64,000 nucleotides of DNA from an uncultured Verrucomicrobiota bacterium (GTDB taxonomy: Bacteria; Verrucomicrobiota; Verrucomicrobiia; Verrucomicrobiales; Verrucomicrobiaceae), in assembly GCA_903838675.1 (NCBI GenBank), contig CAILZI010000126.1:1-64000 (forward strand). Direction: 5' to 3'. This document shows, piece by piece, positions 17,019 through 25,438 of this stretch. Numbering within the stretch: position 1 is the stretch's first letter; each line of letters begins with the position of its first letter. The notes below the pieces were generated by a model. It ran no database searches and was not told the DNA's origin. It saw nothing but the letters and a program-made list of their open reading frames with translations. The position numbers were made by a program, and so were the translations under genes.

Positions 17019-18563
17019 TCATTTCACGCCGGCTTTTCCAGGAGCAGCGGGTTTGCCTGGTTTGACGGCCCCTTTCACTGGAGCATTTGGAGCACGCGAG
17101 GAATCCTTCAATGCGGTGAGCAACCATTGAGGGGTGTTGATGGGAAGCTTGACGGAAGGATGCTGTTTCAAGAACTCGGCAAGATGCAGCCGGTTGTACA
17201 TCACGCCCTTGTCATCGTGCAAATAGACATAGGGCCGACCGCCTATCACCGCCCCGACGAGAAGATTTTTAGGACCGGCAATGTTGAGGTCTTCTTTGTC
17301 TGGTGTCTGAAATTCAGCAATCAGCGGGACCGCCTCAATGGGATCCCAGGAATTGACCCTCAAGGTTTTGATGTTCGTGCCCCCAGTCATGAGTTTCGAA
17401 ATGTTTCCCGAAGCGTCGTGTGAAGCTTCATACGTGGTCTTCACAGTCCCGTTCGGAAGTGTCAGTACAGACTTCATCAGCTTGCCGAAAGCGGGTCCCG
17501 GAGTGCTGACATATTGGTAGGTCATTGTGCTGCCATCCAGTTTGGCATGCACTGCCTCCATTTTTTGGGTGTCGTACTTGTAGCTCTCTTTCTGCCCCCG
17601 GCCATTCTTGCGTTCCAAAAACGGGAAGGCTTCCCTGCCGTCATTGCTGGGGGTTACAGTGTAGGCGAAATCTCCATCGTGCTTCAGCCAGCCGGTCACA
17701 GGATCCCACTGAAATGTGCGTGAGTTTTGAGGCTTGGCCCCTTCCTTCTCCGTCACGGTCAGTTTCATTATTCTGCTTTTCGAATCCCACTCCCACACAC
17801 AATCCATGACATACCCGGCCTTGTTGATCAAACCGGTGACCGACGTTGCCGTGCTGATGACGGAAGTGCCACCGGGAGCGATGGTCACCTGCGGCTTTGT
17901 TCCGGTTTTGAAGGAGATTGAATCACTCTTGTTGTAGTCAAGGCGCGAAACCATACCTGTTTTCGGATCGTAGCTGGCCGAGAGAAGCCGCCCAAATTGC
18001 TTCGAATCAATGCCAGTGGCCTTGGTTCCTGTGTAACTCCAGCGAAGCATGTCCCCTTTGTGGGTCAGCGCGGCACGCAAACGACCCTCCGTATAGTCAT
18101 AGGTCCATCCTTTGTCGTCCGAGACTTCAAAATGATCCCCCTTGATCCTGCCCTTCCATTGCTGGTCCCGCGTAACGTAAAGGCTGCCGTCTTTGGCGTC
18201 CTTATACAGTGTTTCGCTGTTGCCACTCAGAGTGTAAAGCTTCACGCTGCTCGGATTTATTGGGTTGACCCTGCTTTCAAGCAGCGGAATCCACCACCCA
18301 TCTCCGCCGATCCCCTGCCCCACAAAACGCTGCTCGCTGCAATACTGAAGGCGCACTGGGAGCTGCGCCGAATCATCAGGCCCACCCAGTTTCATATCTT
18401 CGTCAAAATCAAACCAGATGCTCAGATTGCCCCACTTGTCCGCCCAGCCCAAGGCATTCTTAATCTGCTGAACATTCTGGGAAAGCGCACCTGTGGCAAC
18501 CGCCAGGTTGCATATCAAAAGGAGCAAGCCTGACTTAAAGTGATGAAGATGAAGGCTAATCAT
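17019..18563 (-). CDS. Secreted hypothetical protein with RHS/YD-like repeats
   Basis: A 514-residue protein with an N-terminal signal peptide (hydrophobic GLLLLICNLAVATGALS) and a long beta-rich region. That region has several motifs of the form [F/Y]-x-[W/Y]-D-x-x-[T/S]-G-x-[L/V], for example WTYDYTEGRL, SYDPKTGMVSRLDY and FQWDPVTGWL, reminiscent of RHS/YD repeats. The C-terminus is a basic Pro/Ala/Lys tail after a block of about 60 residues (YLHDDKGVMYNRLHLAEFLKQHP). No toxin, core-ending motif or self-cleaving Asp protease is visible, so it is not a complete RHS toxin. It may be a secreted structural or surface protein. The upstream region is notably AT-rich. Confidence 0.75.
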   Translation of the reverse strand: MISLHLHHFKSGLLLLICNLAVATGALSQNVQQIKNALGWADKWGNLSIWFDFDEDMKLGGPDDSAQLPVRLQYCSEQRFVGQGIGGDGWWIPLLESRVNPINPSSVKLYTLSGNSETLYKDAKDGSLYVTRDQQWKGRIKGDHFEVSDDKGWTYDYTEGRLRAALTHKGDMLRWSYTGTKATGIDSKQFGRLLSASYDPKTGMVSRLDYNKSDSISFKTGTKPQVTIAPGGTSVISTATSVTGLINKAGYVMDCVWEWDSKSRIMKLTVTEKEGAKPQNSRTFQWDPVTGWLKHDGDFAYTVTPSNDGREAFPFLERKNGRGQKESYKYDTQKMEAVHAKLDGSTMTYQYVSTPGPAFGKLMKSVLTLPNGTVKTTYEASHDASGNISKLMTGGTNIKTLRVNSWDPIEAVPLIAEFQTPDKEDLNIAGPKNLLVGAVIGGRPYVYLHDDKGVMYNRLHLAEFLKQHPSVKLPINTPQWLLTALKDSSRAPNAPVKGAVKPGKPAAPGKAGVK

Positions 18564-18771
18564 AATTTAATTGCGCGTCTACATTTCGTCTTTTTGTTAA
18601 TTCGTATTCTTAATATTATTAATCCATCACTTCGCGGCCTATTTTTGTTCACCTATGCTATGAAATGCCCTGCAATGTGCGAAACACTTTTTGCAGTTCC
18701 TCAAAAAAAAGGGGGAGCTCAGACGCCTGATTGAGCCCTGCCATGAGATCTATGGGGGTATCAACAATCGT
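18564..18771. other. AT-rich divergent intergenic region
   Basis: This 208 bp interval between divergent genes is much more AT-rich than its surroundings, for example TTCTTAATATTATTAATCC around 18606-18624. It has an A8G5 run near 18707-18719. It probably contains both promoters. No clear -35/-10 pair or operator could be assigned. Confidence 0.4.
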
Positions 18772-19392
18772 ATGAAAACCCTCATCTCACCCCACCCAAA
18801 GTCATTCGGCCTGATGGCCCTGTGCCTCCTCACCCTAACTGCAGCCGCACAGCAGCCGGCCACGCCGCAGGTCTCTCTGGAACGCAAGCGGCTCGATCTC
18901 CAGGAACAAAAACTCGTCCTGCAAAAGCAGATGCTCGATCTGGATCAACAGCAGCTCGCCCTGGAGCGCAAAATTCTCGAGGTGGCCACTGCACGAAAAG
19001 CACTGCAAGTGGAAGAAACGCCCACTTCGCTCACCATGAAACTGGAGGGCGATGTACTCTTCGATTTCGACAAGGCGGTGGTATTGCCCAATGCCGAAAA
19101 ACTTCTGGAGAAAGTAGCGACCGTGCTCGGTGAATTTCCTGAGGGCAAAGTGACAGTTGAAGGCCACACCGACTCTAAAGGCAGTGACAAGGTCAATCTC
19201 GACATGTCACAACGTCGCGCTGATGCGGTCAAAACCTGGTTGGTGAAGAAGAAAGGTATTCCCGAAAAAATGATCACCACCAAAGGGTATGGCAAAACCA
19301 AGCCCGTGGCTCCCAACAACAATCCGGACGGCAGTGACAACCCCGAAGGACGGCAGCAAAACCGCCGCGTTCAAATCACCGTGGAGAAGTAG
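18772..19392 (+). CDS. OmpA-family protein with N-terminal coiled coil
   Basis: The start is the ATG at 18772 (MKTLISPHPKSFGLM...), 206 residues. The ORF-track start at 18691 would run through an A/G homopolymer and disrupt the signal peptide. After the signal peptide comes a heptad-like Gln/Leu/Lys coiled coil (about residues 35-80). A C-terminal OmpA-like peptidoglycan-binding domain follows, with VEGHTDSKG, NLDMSQRRADAVKTWL and QQNRRVQI. The protein probably tethers the outer envelope to peptidoglycan without a beta-barrel of its own. Confidence 0.9.
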   Translation: MKTLISPHPKSFGLMALCLLTLTAAAQQPATPQVSLERKRLDLQEQKLVLQKQMLDLDQQQLALERKILEVATARKALQVEETPTSLTMKLEGDVLFDFDKAVVLPNAEKLLEKVATVLGEFPEGKVTVEGHTDSKGSDKVNLDMSQRRADAVKTWLVKKKGIPEKMITTKGYGKTKPVAPNNNPDGSDNPEGRQQNRRVQITVEK

Positions 19393-19405
19393 CCCCGCAC
19401 TTTCT

Positions 19406-19885
19406 TCAAATGTTCTCCCACGCGCGTTCGCCTACAGGGTCGCGGCCTTCATCATACTCGATGTGGTCAATGAGGGTCTCGATGGGCTTGCCACAGAGTC
19501 CACTGTCCTGAATGCGCTGGGGGAGAACGGCGGAGCATTCGTCACGCCAGCCGAGTTTGGCGATGAAGCGGTTCCACATGTGGCACTCCTCATCTGTGCG
19601 TGGAGTGCCACAGGCATGGACCCAGCCGAGGATTTCCTCATCGGTTCCGCCTTCGAGTACGCGAGACTGGATCGCCGCATACGGGACGCCGAGAAAACGG
19701 CAGCAGCGACCGTCCAGCGTATAAAACTGCGTGTCCCCCAGCTGTGCTGTGTAATCGGCGGGCAGCTTTGCCTCTGCATGCAAACGGACCTTGTCGAGCA
19801 TGCGGCCAAAATAGATGAGTCGGCCGACCTTCGTGTAACAACTGCGGAGACCAGAGACGTAGGGCATGCCGACACCTTTCTTCAT
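19406..19885 (-). CDS. DUF5069 domain-containing protein
   Basis: A 159-residue protein matching the DUF5069 family common in Verrucomicrobia and Planctomycetes. Typical segments are GLRSCYTKVGRLIYFGRMLDK, LDGRCCRFLGVPY and EGGTDEEILGWVH, with many conserved Cys, Trp and Arg residues. The function is unknown. The start at 19885 leaves the conserved core intact. It lies downstream of the gsp operon with a 64 bp gap, so it could be the last cistron or independent. The 13 bp spacing to the convergent OmpA gene leaves no room for separate terminators. Confidence 0.85.
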   Translation of the reverse strand: MKKGVGMPYVSGLRSCYTKVGRLIYFGRMLDKVRLHAEAKLPADYTAQLGDTQFYTLDGRCCRFLGVPYAAIQSRVLEGGTDEEILGWVHACGTPRTDEECHMWNRFIAKLGWRDECSAVLPQRIQDSGLCGKPIETLIDHIEYDEGRDPVGERAWENI

Positions 19886-19949
19886 GACTCAGCCATTTGG
19901 CAAGCCATGACATGCGGGCGACAGCAGGACTCGAGATTAACTCACGGCC

Positions 19950-20591
19950 TCACGGCGGTGGCAGGGGCACATCGTGGATCTTTGGCGGAGGGGAGGTGGG
20001 TGTACCACCGGGAATAGGCGTGGAAGGCGGCGGAAGAATCGGATTTGGTGACTGGCCCGTCTGGACCGGCGGGGCGTTCATATTTTGACGCTGTGGCATG
20101 CCCTGGCCTTGATTTGTCACTGCAGACGGCTGCGTGGGAATGGCACTCCTGACCTCGACTGGCGGGGGGGCGGAGAGATCGGCAAAGCTGATCCAGCCGG
20201 CCTGATCACCTTTCTGCAATTGAACGCGTGTCTTGTCCACGCTCGCACCAGGTTTGACCGCCCGGATCTTGATACCCATCTCGTTTTCCGAACCAATACG
20301 CGCCTCCATGACCTGAGAGGTCGTGCGGTCAACGAGCACTGCAACAATGCCGCCGTCGATCTCGTAGATGCCGGAGAGGCTGAGGTTGTCTGCAAAGTTA
20401 GGCCCCGTTGGTGCGTCGGGTGATGGCAGGTCCTTTGTGGTGAAAATGGAACGCTCCCACAATGCGGCGAAATGCTCCAGTTGCGGAAACGGCACAGGAG
20501 TGTCGCCCAGTTTCTGCGGTTCCTGCGCAGAGGTATGTTTGGCAATCAACACCAGACCAAGCAGAGAGAATGAGAACGTGGAAAGTTTCAT
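19950..20591 (-). CDS. GspC-like secreted/periplasmic protein of the type II secretion-like operon
   Basis: A 213-residue protein with a signal-like N-terminus. A short domain (LWERSIFTTKDLP ... LSGIYEIDGGIVAVLVDRTTSQVMEARIG) resembles the HR domain of GspC/PulC or a PilP-like fold. The C-terminal half is a Pro/Gln/Asn-rich low-complexity tail. In classical systems GspC links the inner-membrane platform to the secretin. The position directly downstream of the GspM-like gene (2 bp gap) supports that role. Similarity is weak, and neither a PDZ domain nor a conventional transmembrane anchor beyond the signal is visible. Confidence 0.6.
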   Translation of the reverse strand: MKLSTFSFSLLGLVLIAKHTSAQEPQKLGDTPVPFPQLEHFAALWERSIFTTKDLPSPDAPTGPNFADNLSLSGIYEIDGGIVAVLVDRTTSQVMEARIGSENEMGIKIRAVKPGASVDKTRVQLQKGDQAGWISFADLSAPPPVEVRSAIPTQPSAVTNQGQGMPQRQNMNAPPVQTGQSPNPILPPPSTPIPGGTPTSPPPKIHDVPLPPP

Positions 20592-20593
20592 GG

Positions 20594-21175
20594 CTAGTTC
20601 GCTTTGCTGACCTTGGGGGCTGATTTCTCACGATAGAACTGCGTGAACTCGACCTCGGCGTTGATGGTCTTGTTCGTGCCGCTCGGATTGATCTGCATGC
20701 GGGTGATGCCGAGAAAGCTCTTGGGTTGCTGCAGCACATGCAGCCAGCCAAAGAATGCCCGCTCCTGAATGCCTGCGAGCGTGATTTTCACGGTGGCTTT
20801 ATCAAAGTAGCCGAGGTTTTCCTCCAACGGCAGACCATCGGGCCCCATGACGCGTGCGGCTTCGATAAATTCCTTTGCCCCGATGCTGATGCCCATTTTT
20901 TCCGCTTCGGCAGTGATGGCTTCGAGCAGTTTGGCAGACGCCTCCTGCCGGCTGGTAAAGTTCGGGCAGCGCTCTTCGAGCCAGCCAAACTTTTCCGCCC
21001 AGTCCGCACCCTGCGAGATGGCGAGGTTCATTTCGCCGAGACGATCACGCAGGTTTTCGTTTTCCTCGCGAATGGCCATGTAGTTCTTGAAGGCAAACAT
21101 GAGCCCGCCACCACCGATGATGGCGAGGAACAAGAAGGCAAAAACGCCGAGCAGCACTTTCTCACTCTTCTTCAT
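20594..21175 (-). CDS. GspM/PilO-like inner-membrane assembly protein
   Basis: A 193-residue protein with one N-terminal transmembrane helix (VLLGVFAFLFLAIIGGGGLMF) followed by a short coiled coil. A ferredoxin-like periplasmic domain follows, as in GspM and PilO, which pair with GspL/PilN in the secretion platform. It overlaps the upstream gspL-like gene by 4 bp and is followed 2 bp later by the GspC-like gene. The assignment rests on topology, size and operon position more than on conserved residues. Confidence 0.7.
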   Translation of the reverse strand: MKKSEKVLLGVFAFLFLAIIGGGGLMFAFKNYMAIREENENLRDRLGEMNLAISQGADWAEKFGWLEERCPNFTSRQEASAKLLEAITAEAEKMGISIGAKEFIEAARVMGPDGLPLEENLGYFDKATVKITLAGIQERAFFGWLHVLQQPKSFLGITRMQINPSGTNKTINAEVEFTQFYREKSAPKVSKAN

Positions 21176-22389
21176 TCGCCCGAACCTCCCTTCAGTTCAA
21201 AGCTTGCGCTGCTGTCGCTGGCAAAGACAGGTGGTGGCCCGTTCAATCCGAACGGAGCGAGCGCTTCGATCGACTTGAGCGCCTGGGTGTACTCGAATGC
21301 AAGGGTAGCGTTGGGCATACGACCACGCAGGTTCATCCGCTCCGGTGTCCATTCCCAATGCGTGATGGAAACCTCCTTGGATGATTCAGGCTCCATGAGG
21401 TGCAGCAGAATCTGCTGCGGCCAGACGGTCGGATCCACGGCTGGTGCGACTTCCTGCCACGCTTTTTTGTGATCCATGACCCGTGAGGAACGTGGAGTGA
21501 GAATGGCGACTTTCTCACGCAGCAGATTGCGCTCCTGCAAGGCCAGTGAGGTGAGTGTGGCGACGAGAGCAATCGCCGCAGCAATGACCGTTCCAGTCGC
21601 CAGCGCCATGAAGCGTGTCTTTGAGCGGCGGGTCTGGCTTTGACGCTCTGTGATCACATCCTGCGGCATGAGAAGGCTGGAGCCACGCTCCGGCATCGTC
21701 GGTGCCGGCATGTCACAGCGGTAGGCCGTGAGGCCGGTGACACGCTGGATTTGCATGATGTCGCCTTCGTCTATCCACAGCACGATGCTTTCGAGCCTGC
21801 CAAGGACGCCTTGAAAACCGAGCTGCAGGCAGATGTTGTTGAGCTCCGCGAGTGCGTTGCCATCCAATTTGTTCGCGGACAACGGTGTGCAATAGATCAA
21901 CTGGGCACCGCTGGTGATCGCAACAACGAGACGACCGAGTTCACGGAAAATCGTGAGGCTGTTTTGCACCATCGTATAGCACAACGCGTGCAGCGTGACT
22001 TCGTCAGGCAGACGAGCGGTATCGGCAAGCGGTGTCGGCAGGTCCTTGAGGGCGAGGATGCGTGTGAGATACGCGCCCTCCTTCCCCTGCATGTTGCGCA
22101 CCTGCACGCCAGCCTCGTCATCCTCGGCCTTGATGCCCATGCGTTCAAGATGCAGCAGCCCCATGCTGCGCAGGTGCTCGGGCTGACCTTTCAGCCAGGC
22201 AGGCAGCGCCCAAAAATAAACAGCGGGAAGTGCGAGGACACGACGCTGGGCGTCTTTGCCAAATCTGCCGCCTTCGGCGCTTTGCTCAGCATTCAGCAGG
22301 CAGGCAGCACCCTCCGCACCCGTCCAGCTTTGCCAGACTTGTGCGCCAGGGAGCAGCAGCTCGCAGGGTGGTTTACGTGTTTTTGCCAT
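21172..22389 (-). CDS. GspL-like cytoplasmic/inner-membrane protein
   Basis: The start is the ATG at 22389 (MAKTRKPPCELLLPG...), 405 residues, overlapping the gspK end by 17 bp. The longer ORF from 22530 lies deep in gspK. The N-terminal 250 residues look like a divergent actin-like/PilM fold. A transmembrane helix (about 265-285, LATGTVIAAAIALVATLTSLAL) and a periplasmic ferredoxin-like region follow. This is the GspL plan, which recruits the GspE ATPase to the membrane. Sequence conservation with model GspL proteins is low, so the call leans on topology and on position between gspK and gspM. Confidence 0.7.
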   Translation of the reverse strand: MAKTRKPPCELLLPGAQVWQSWTGAEGAACLLNAEQSAEGGRFGKDAQRRVLALPAVYFWALPAWLKGQPEHLRSMGLLHLERMGIKAEDDEAGVQVRNMQGKEGAYLTRILALKDLPTPLADTARLPDEVTLHALCYTMVQNSLTIFRELGRLVVAITSGAQLIYCTPLSANKLDGNALAELNNICLQLGFQGVLGRLESIVLWIDEGDIMQIQRVTGLTAYRCDMPAPTMPERGSSLLMPQDVITERQSQTRRSKTRFMALATGTVIAAAIALVATLTSLALQERNLLREKVAILTPRSSRVMDHKKAWQEVAPAVDPTVWPQQILLHLMEPESSKEVSITHWEWTPERMNLRGRMPNATLAFEYTQALKSIEALAPFGLNGPPPVFASDSSASFELKGGSGE

Positions 22390-23404
22390 GGGCGGGGATT
22401 TCACCACGCCAGACGGCCTTGCCGTCCTGAGTGATGAGGATGAGTTTTCGATGAAGGGGTCCAAGCGATCCGACGCTCTCGATGCGGCGGATGGGACCGG
22501 CGAATTGAATCCATTGTGCAAGCTGCTCAAGAATCAGCGGCTGATAGACACCCAGGAGCTGCGCCACCTGCGGAACGCTGCTGAGTCGAACGTCATCCTG
22601 AGTGTGCAGCGCGCCATCGCGTCCGGCACGCACCTTGAGCAGAGGCTGGACTCGCTCCAGCGGCAAATCGGCCAGAAGAGCAATGAGTTCAGGACGTGCG
22701 TCGTTCACATCCACGCGGCCATCGCCAAAAACGGTGAACCATTCGCGCCAGTCGGGCCGCTCGATGTTGACGACATCCATGCCGCGGACGAGCAGCATCT
22801 CCTCGACCTCCTTGAACGGGCGATTATATGGCATGCCCTCGAAACCCATTTTTTCGTAGTCGCGCTTTTCGGCACCGTTGAGGCTGACATGCCCATCGCC
22901 ATCGACCCAGTCCTTCAATGCGTCGCACAAAGCGGACACAAACGCCTCCTTGAAGCCCCAACTCGTGAACAACCGGCGCATCAGCACCTTATCGCCGGTC
23001 TGGATGAGATGGTTGACGTTCAGCCGCGCCTCTTCGGCCACGAGTTTGACGTTGTAGCCGCCACCGTCGTTCGCGCTGAAATGCAGCAGCGGATCGTCCT
23101 CCCGCATGACGGGATGACGCGCTACTTCGATGCCCATTTCAGCATAGCGCTTGGCAAAAATGCGCCCGCGCATCATGCGTGCGTACTGGGAATCAGCCTG
23201 CAGAGATTTCGCCCCCGCAAACATGACCATGCCCAGAATGGCAATCATCCAAAAGACCACGATGAGAGCAGAGCCGTTTTGCAATGACGAATGACGGATG
23301 CGGAATGACGAATGAATGACGAAACCCGAACGACGTGCGCGGACTTCCTGACAGGCGCTGACGCCCATCATTTGATCTTCGGTCATTGGAAGTTCATGCG
23401 TCAT
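22373..23404 (-). CDS. gspK: Type II secretion minor pseudopilin GspK with unusually long leader
   Basis: The start is the ATG at 23404, which overlaps the gspJ stop as ATGA (343 residues). The prepilin-like site is NG^SALIVVFWMIAIL. The residue after the cleavage point plus four is not Glu, as is normal for GspK at the pilus tip. The large globular domain includes the helix-hairpin-helix-like region (VDVNDARPELIALLADLP) and an acidic DWVDGDG calcium-site-like motif typical of GspK. The leader is 44 residues long. Residues 28-41 are encoded by a CATTCGTCATTC repeat tract that occurs in non-coding positions elsewhere in the window. An alternative TTG start at leader residue 41 would give a conventional very short leader. 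Confidence 0.85.
   Translation of the reverse strand: MTHELPMTEDQMMGVSACQEVRARRSGFVIHSSFRIRHSSLQNGSALIVVFWMIAILGMVMFAGAKSLQADSQYARMMRGRIFAKRYAEMGIEVARHPVMREDDPLLHFSANDGGGYNVKLVAEEARLNVNHLIQTGDKVLMRRLFTSWGFKEAFVSALCDALKDWVDGDGHVSLNGAEKRDYEKMGFEGMPYNRPFKEVEEMLLVRGMDVVNIERPDWREWFTVFGDGRVDVNDARPELIALLADLPLERVQPLLKVRAGRDGALHTQDDVRLSSVPQVAQLLGVYQPLILEQLAQWIQFAGPIRRIESVGSLGPLHRKLILITQDGKAVWRGEIPAHGKNT
23283..23322 (-). repeat. CATTCGTCATTC repeat tract inside the gspK leader
   Basis: On the minus strand this tract reads as successive ATTCGTCATTC-like units (CATTCATTCGTCATTCCGCA and GTCATTCGTCATT). Similar units occur at 9715-9845, 24942-24955, 55951-55975, 60675-60708 and 63121-63142. Here the tract is in frame within gspK, between the start codon and the prepilin cleavage site. 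Confidence 0.55.
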
Positions 23405-24069
23405 TGCGGTGGAGGCGCCTGCGGCACGCTGACCTGAGCGAGATCGTTCGCGATCCAAAAGGTGTACTCGTGCTCGCGAGGGTCAGCGGTGAAAGCAAAC
23501 TTAAGCTTCATGAAGAGCGGCGGCTGGGGGTTCTTCTTCGGGTCCCAGCTGGTGAACCATTTCTTTTTAACCGGCTCATAGAACTGCCACTGCATCTTCT
23601 TGAGACCGTCCAAGATCGGCAGCTCGGCGATGATGTTGTATTCACCCGGAGTGCGGGCCTTGGGGTTGAGCTTGAAGTGACGCACCACGAGGCTGAGATC
23701 CTTGGTCTCCTTGTTGCGCACCACGCCAAACTCGACGGCATCCGCGAGCTTCAAATGACGCTCCCAGGCGAACGGCATGTGACCTCCCACGATGAACAGA
23801 TTGCCCGAGGCGCCACGCGCCACCTTTTCCATCCCGGCGGTGAGCTTGATGCCCGGATCCATGGTTTCCATGTAATCACGCCATTGCGTGACGAAATTGC
23901 TGATGCGTGTCTCGGCCACGCGAGCGGTGCTCATGGACTTTCCCAGCTGCAAGGCACCGTTGGCCACGCCATAAACGGCGCTCAGGATGAAGCCGATGAG
24001 TGCCATGGCCATGATGATTTCGAGCAGCGTGAACGCGGCCTTATGTCTGACTGTGGGGCGAATACACAT
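23401..24069 (-). CDS. gspJ: Type II secretion minor pseudopilin GspJ
   Basis: A 222-residue protein with a prepilin N-terminus, KAA^FTLLEIIMAMALIGFIL, where the residue before the cleavage site is Ala instead of the common Gly and Glu+5 is conserved. The C-terminal domain is larger than in GspH/GspI and has the beta-rich pattern of GspJ (YNIIAELPILDGLKKMQWQFYEP, EYTFWIANDL). It overlaps gspI by 29 bp upstream and gspK by 4 bp downstream. GspJ forms the pseudopilus tip complex with GspI and GspK. Confidence 0.85.
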   Translation of the reverse strand: MCIRPTVRHKAAFTLLEIIMAMALIGFILSAVYGVANGALQLGKSMSTARVAETRISNFVTQWRDYMETMDPGIKLTAGMEKVARGASGNLFIVGGHMPFAWERHLKLADAVEFGVVRNKETKDLSLVVRHFKLNPKARTPGEYNIIAELPILDGLKKMQWQFYEPVKKKWFTSWDPKKNPQPPLFMKLKFAFTADPREHEYTFWIANDLAQVSVPQAPPPQ

Positions 24070-24454
24070 AGGTTTCCATGCTGCGTTTCATGCGCCGCGT
24101 GCGCCCGTCATTGATCCATGCTTCGGCGCGGATGCGAAACATGTGGTCGAGTTCGACCTTGTCTTTGTTGATGAGTTTGACCTTTTCGATCGTGGCGCTG
24201 GCATCGATGTGGTCAGCGGTGGGATTGAATGAAATGCTGGCTGATTTGAACTCGGGCTGATGTGCCACTTCGGCGAGCACCGACTCCAGGACACGCAGCA
24301 CCTGCGCCTCCTGGCGAGCGGAGGTGGATGCCTTTGCGATCTGCTCTATCGCCCCCGTCATGCTGACAGCCACGAACGAAAACAACGCAAGGGCGAGGAT
24401 GATTTCCAACAAGGCGAAACCATGAGCAGAAGATGATGTGCGTGTGTGTTTCAT
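24041..24454 (-). CDS. gspI: Type II secretion minor pseudopilin GspI
   Basis: A 137-residue prepilin-like protein with the cleavage site HG^FALLEIILALALFSFVAV, including the conserved Glu5. The short globular domain has a helix rich in Arg/Glu/Ala (SARQEAQVLRVLESVLAEV) and a strand region, as in GspI. Its ATG overlaps the gspH stop (ATGA) and its end overlaps gspJ by 29 bp, so the genes are tightly coupled. The I/J assignment follows size and order in the operon. Confidence 0.8.
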   Translation of the reverse strand: MKHTRTSSSAHGFALLEIILALALFSFVAVSMTGAIEQIAKASTSARQEAQVLRVLESVLAEVAHQPEFKSASISFNPTADHIDASATIEKVKLINKDKVELDHMFRIRAEAWINDGRTRRMKRSMETYVYSPHSQT

Positions 24455-24951
24455 CCTTTGACCTGAATGGATTTGCGTTTCGCACAGGCGGTGAGCGGAT
24501 CGAAACCGATCTCGATCTGTCCGGCCGGACCGCTGATGCGAACCTCAATGGGTTCACAGATGCCACTGGGGCTGAACTCCCAGGCTTCACCGCGTTTCGG
24601 CTTGCGGAATGCGCTCTCGCCATAACGACGCACCTGCAGCATGCCGCTGAACTCATCACTCGAGCCAAAGGCGCCGGCGGAAAGCTCCATGCGCACCGTC
24701 TGCTGGCTGTTGAGAGCCTGCAGCAAGTTTTGCCTGGCCGTGGTTTCGATCATGGCGGCCGCACGCCGCAGCTTGTCCTCAGCGCGCACCCCCGAGATGC
24801 TGACGGTGGCAATGCCAATGATCAGCATGGTGAGCGACATGGCGACGATGATTTCAAGCAGGGTAAAACCTGCTGCGCGGGAATGACGAAAGCCACGCTG
24901 AGCCTTCAGCGTGGTTTGCAAAGTCTGGGTGATGGACTGGCAATTCGTCAT
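24451..24951 (-). CDS. gspH: Type II secretion minor pseudopilin GspH
   Basis: A 166-residue pseudopilin with leader ending SRAAG^FTLLEIIVAMSLTMLIIG. The downstream domain carries the EDKLRRAAAMIETTARQNLLQAL helix typical of GspH/FimT-like minor pseudopilins. The 28-residue leader is long. Its ATG lies in an ATTCGTCATTC repeat unit (24942-24955), so the leader start may have been shaped by that repeat. The gene sits 22 bp after gspG and overlaps gspI by 4 bp. Confidence 0.82.
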   Translation of the reverse strand: MTNCQSITQTLQTTLKAQRGFRHSRAAGFTLLEIIVAMSLTMLIIGIATVSISGVRAEDKLRRAAAMIETTARQNLLQALNSQQTVRMELSAGAFGSSDEFSGMLQVRRYGESAFRKPKRGEAWEFSPSGICEPIEVRISGPAGQIEIGFDPLTACAKRKSIQVKG

Positions 24952-24955
24952 TCAG
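24942..24955 (-). repeat. ATTCGTCATTC repeat unit at the gspH start
   Basis: AATTCGTCATTCAG on the + strand matches the repeat family seen at 60675-60708 and 63121-63142. The gspH start codon (ATGACGAATT on the minus strand) lies within it. Confidence 0.4.
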
Positions 24956-24973
24956 ATTGCGACGTTCGATTTA

Positions 24974-25411
24974 TCAATTGTCCCAGCTGCCGATGTCATC
25001 AGCATTGTCTGCCACGCCGTCCGGCCCGGAGGAATAGACATCGAAGCCGGTCTTGTCTTTGACGCCGGGGCGACGGTAGTGGTAGGCGTTGCCCCAGGGG
25101 TCGATGGGCAGCTTCTTGAGCTTCGGACTCCAGCTTGTCGGCGCGGGGCGGCTGGTTGGTTTTTCAACCAAGGCAGAGAGGCCCTGCTCGGTGGTGGGCA
25201 GGAACATGTTGTCCACTTCATAGGCGCGCAGCGCCGAACCGATGCTGCTGATGTTGCCTTTGGCGGTGGTTTTTTTTCCGCCTTCAAGCACACCGCTAAA
25301 ATTAACGATGGCTGCACCCACAAGGAGCGCGACGATGGCGAGCACGAGGATCATCTCGACGAGGGTGAAGCCGGACGTCGGGAGGCGTGGTTGGGTTTTT
25401 GTCTGTTTCAT
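24974..25411 (-). CDS. gspG: Major type II secretion pseudopilin GspG
   Basis: A 145-residue protein with leader PTSG^FTLVEMILVLAIVALLVGAA containing Gly-1 and Glu5. The globular domain has the GspG signature YEVDNMFLPTTEQGLSALVEKP, then PIDPWGNAYHYRRPG, then the calcium-binding end SSGPDGVADNADDIGSW. The C-terminal acidic loop is the Ca2+ site that stabilises GspG in known structures. GspG is the main subunit of the pseudopilus piston. It lies between gspF (27 bp gap) and gspH. Confidence 0.95.
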   Translation of the reverse strand: MKQTKTQPRLPTSGFTLVEMILVLAIVALLVGAAIVNFSGVLEGGKKTTAKGNISSIGSALRAYEVDNMFLPTTEQGLSALVEKPTSRPAPTSWSPKLKKLPIDPWGNAYHYRRPGVKDKTGFDVYSSGPDGVADNADDIGSWDN

Positions 25412-25438
25412 GATGTTGTTTGGATGAGAATCTGGCGG

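Noticed and set aside
17019-18563. RHS-type polymorphic toxin
   Set aside because: Only weak YD-like motifs are present. The conserved core end, cleavage motif, C-terminal toxin domain and an adjacent immunity gene are missing.
22256-23287. 343-codon ORF on the plus strand
   Set aside because: It is antisense to gspK and gspL within a tight operon, so it is a shadow.
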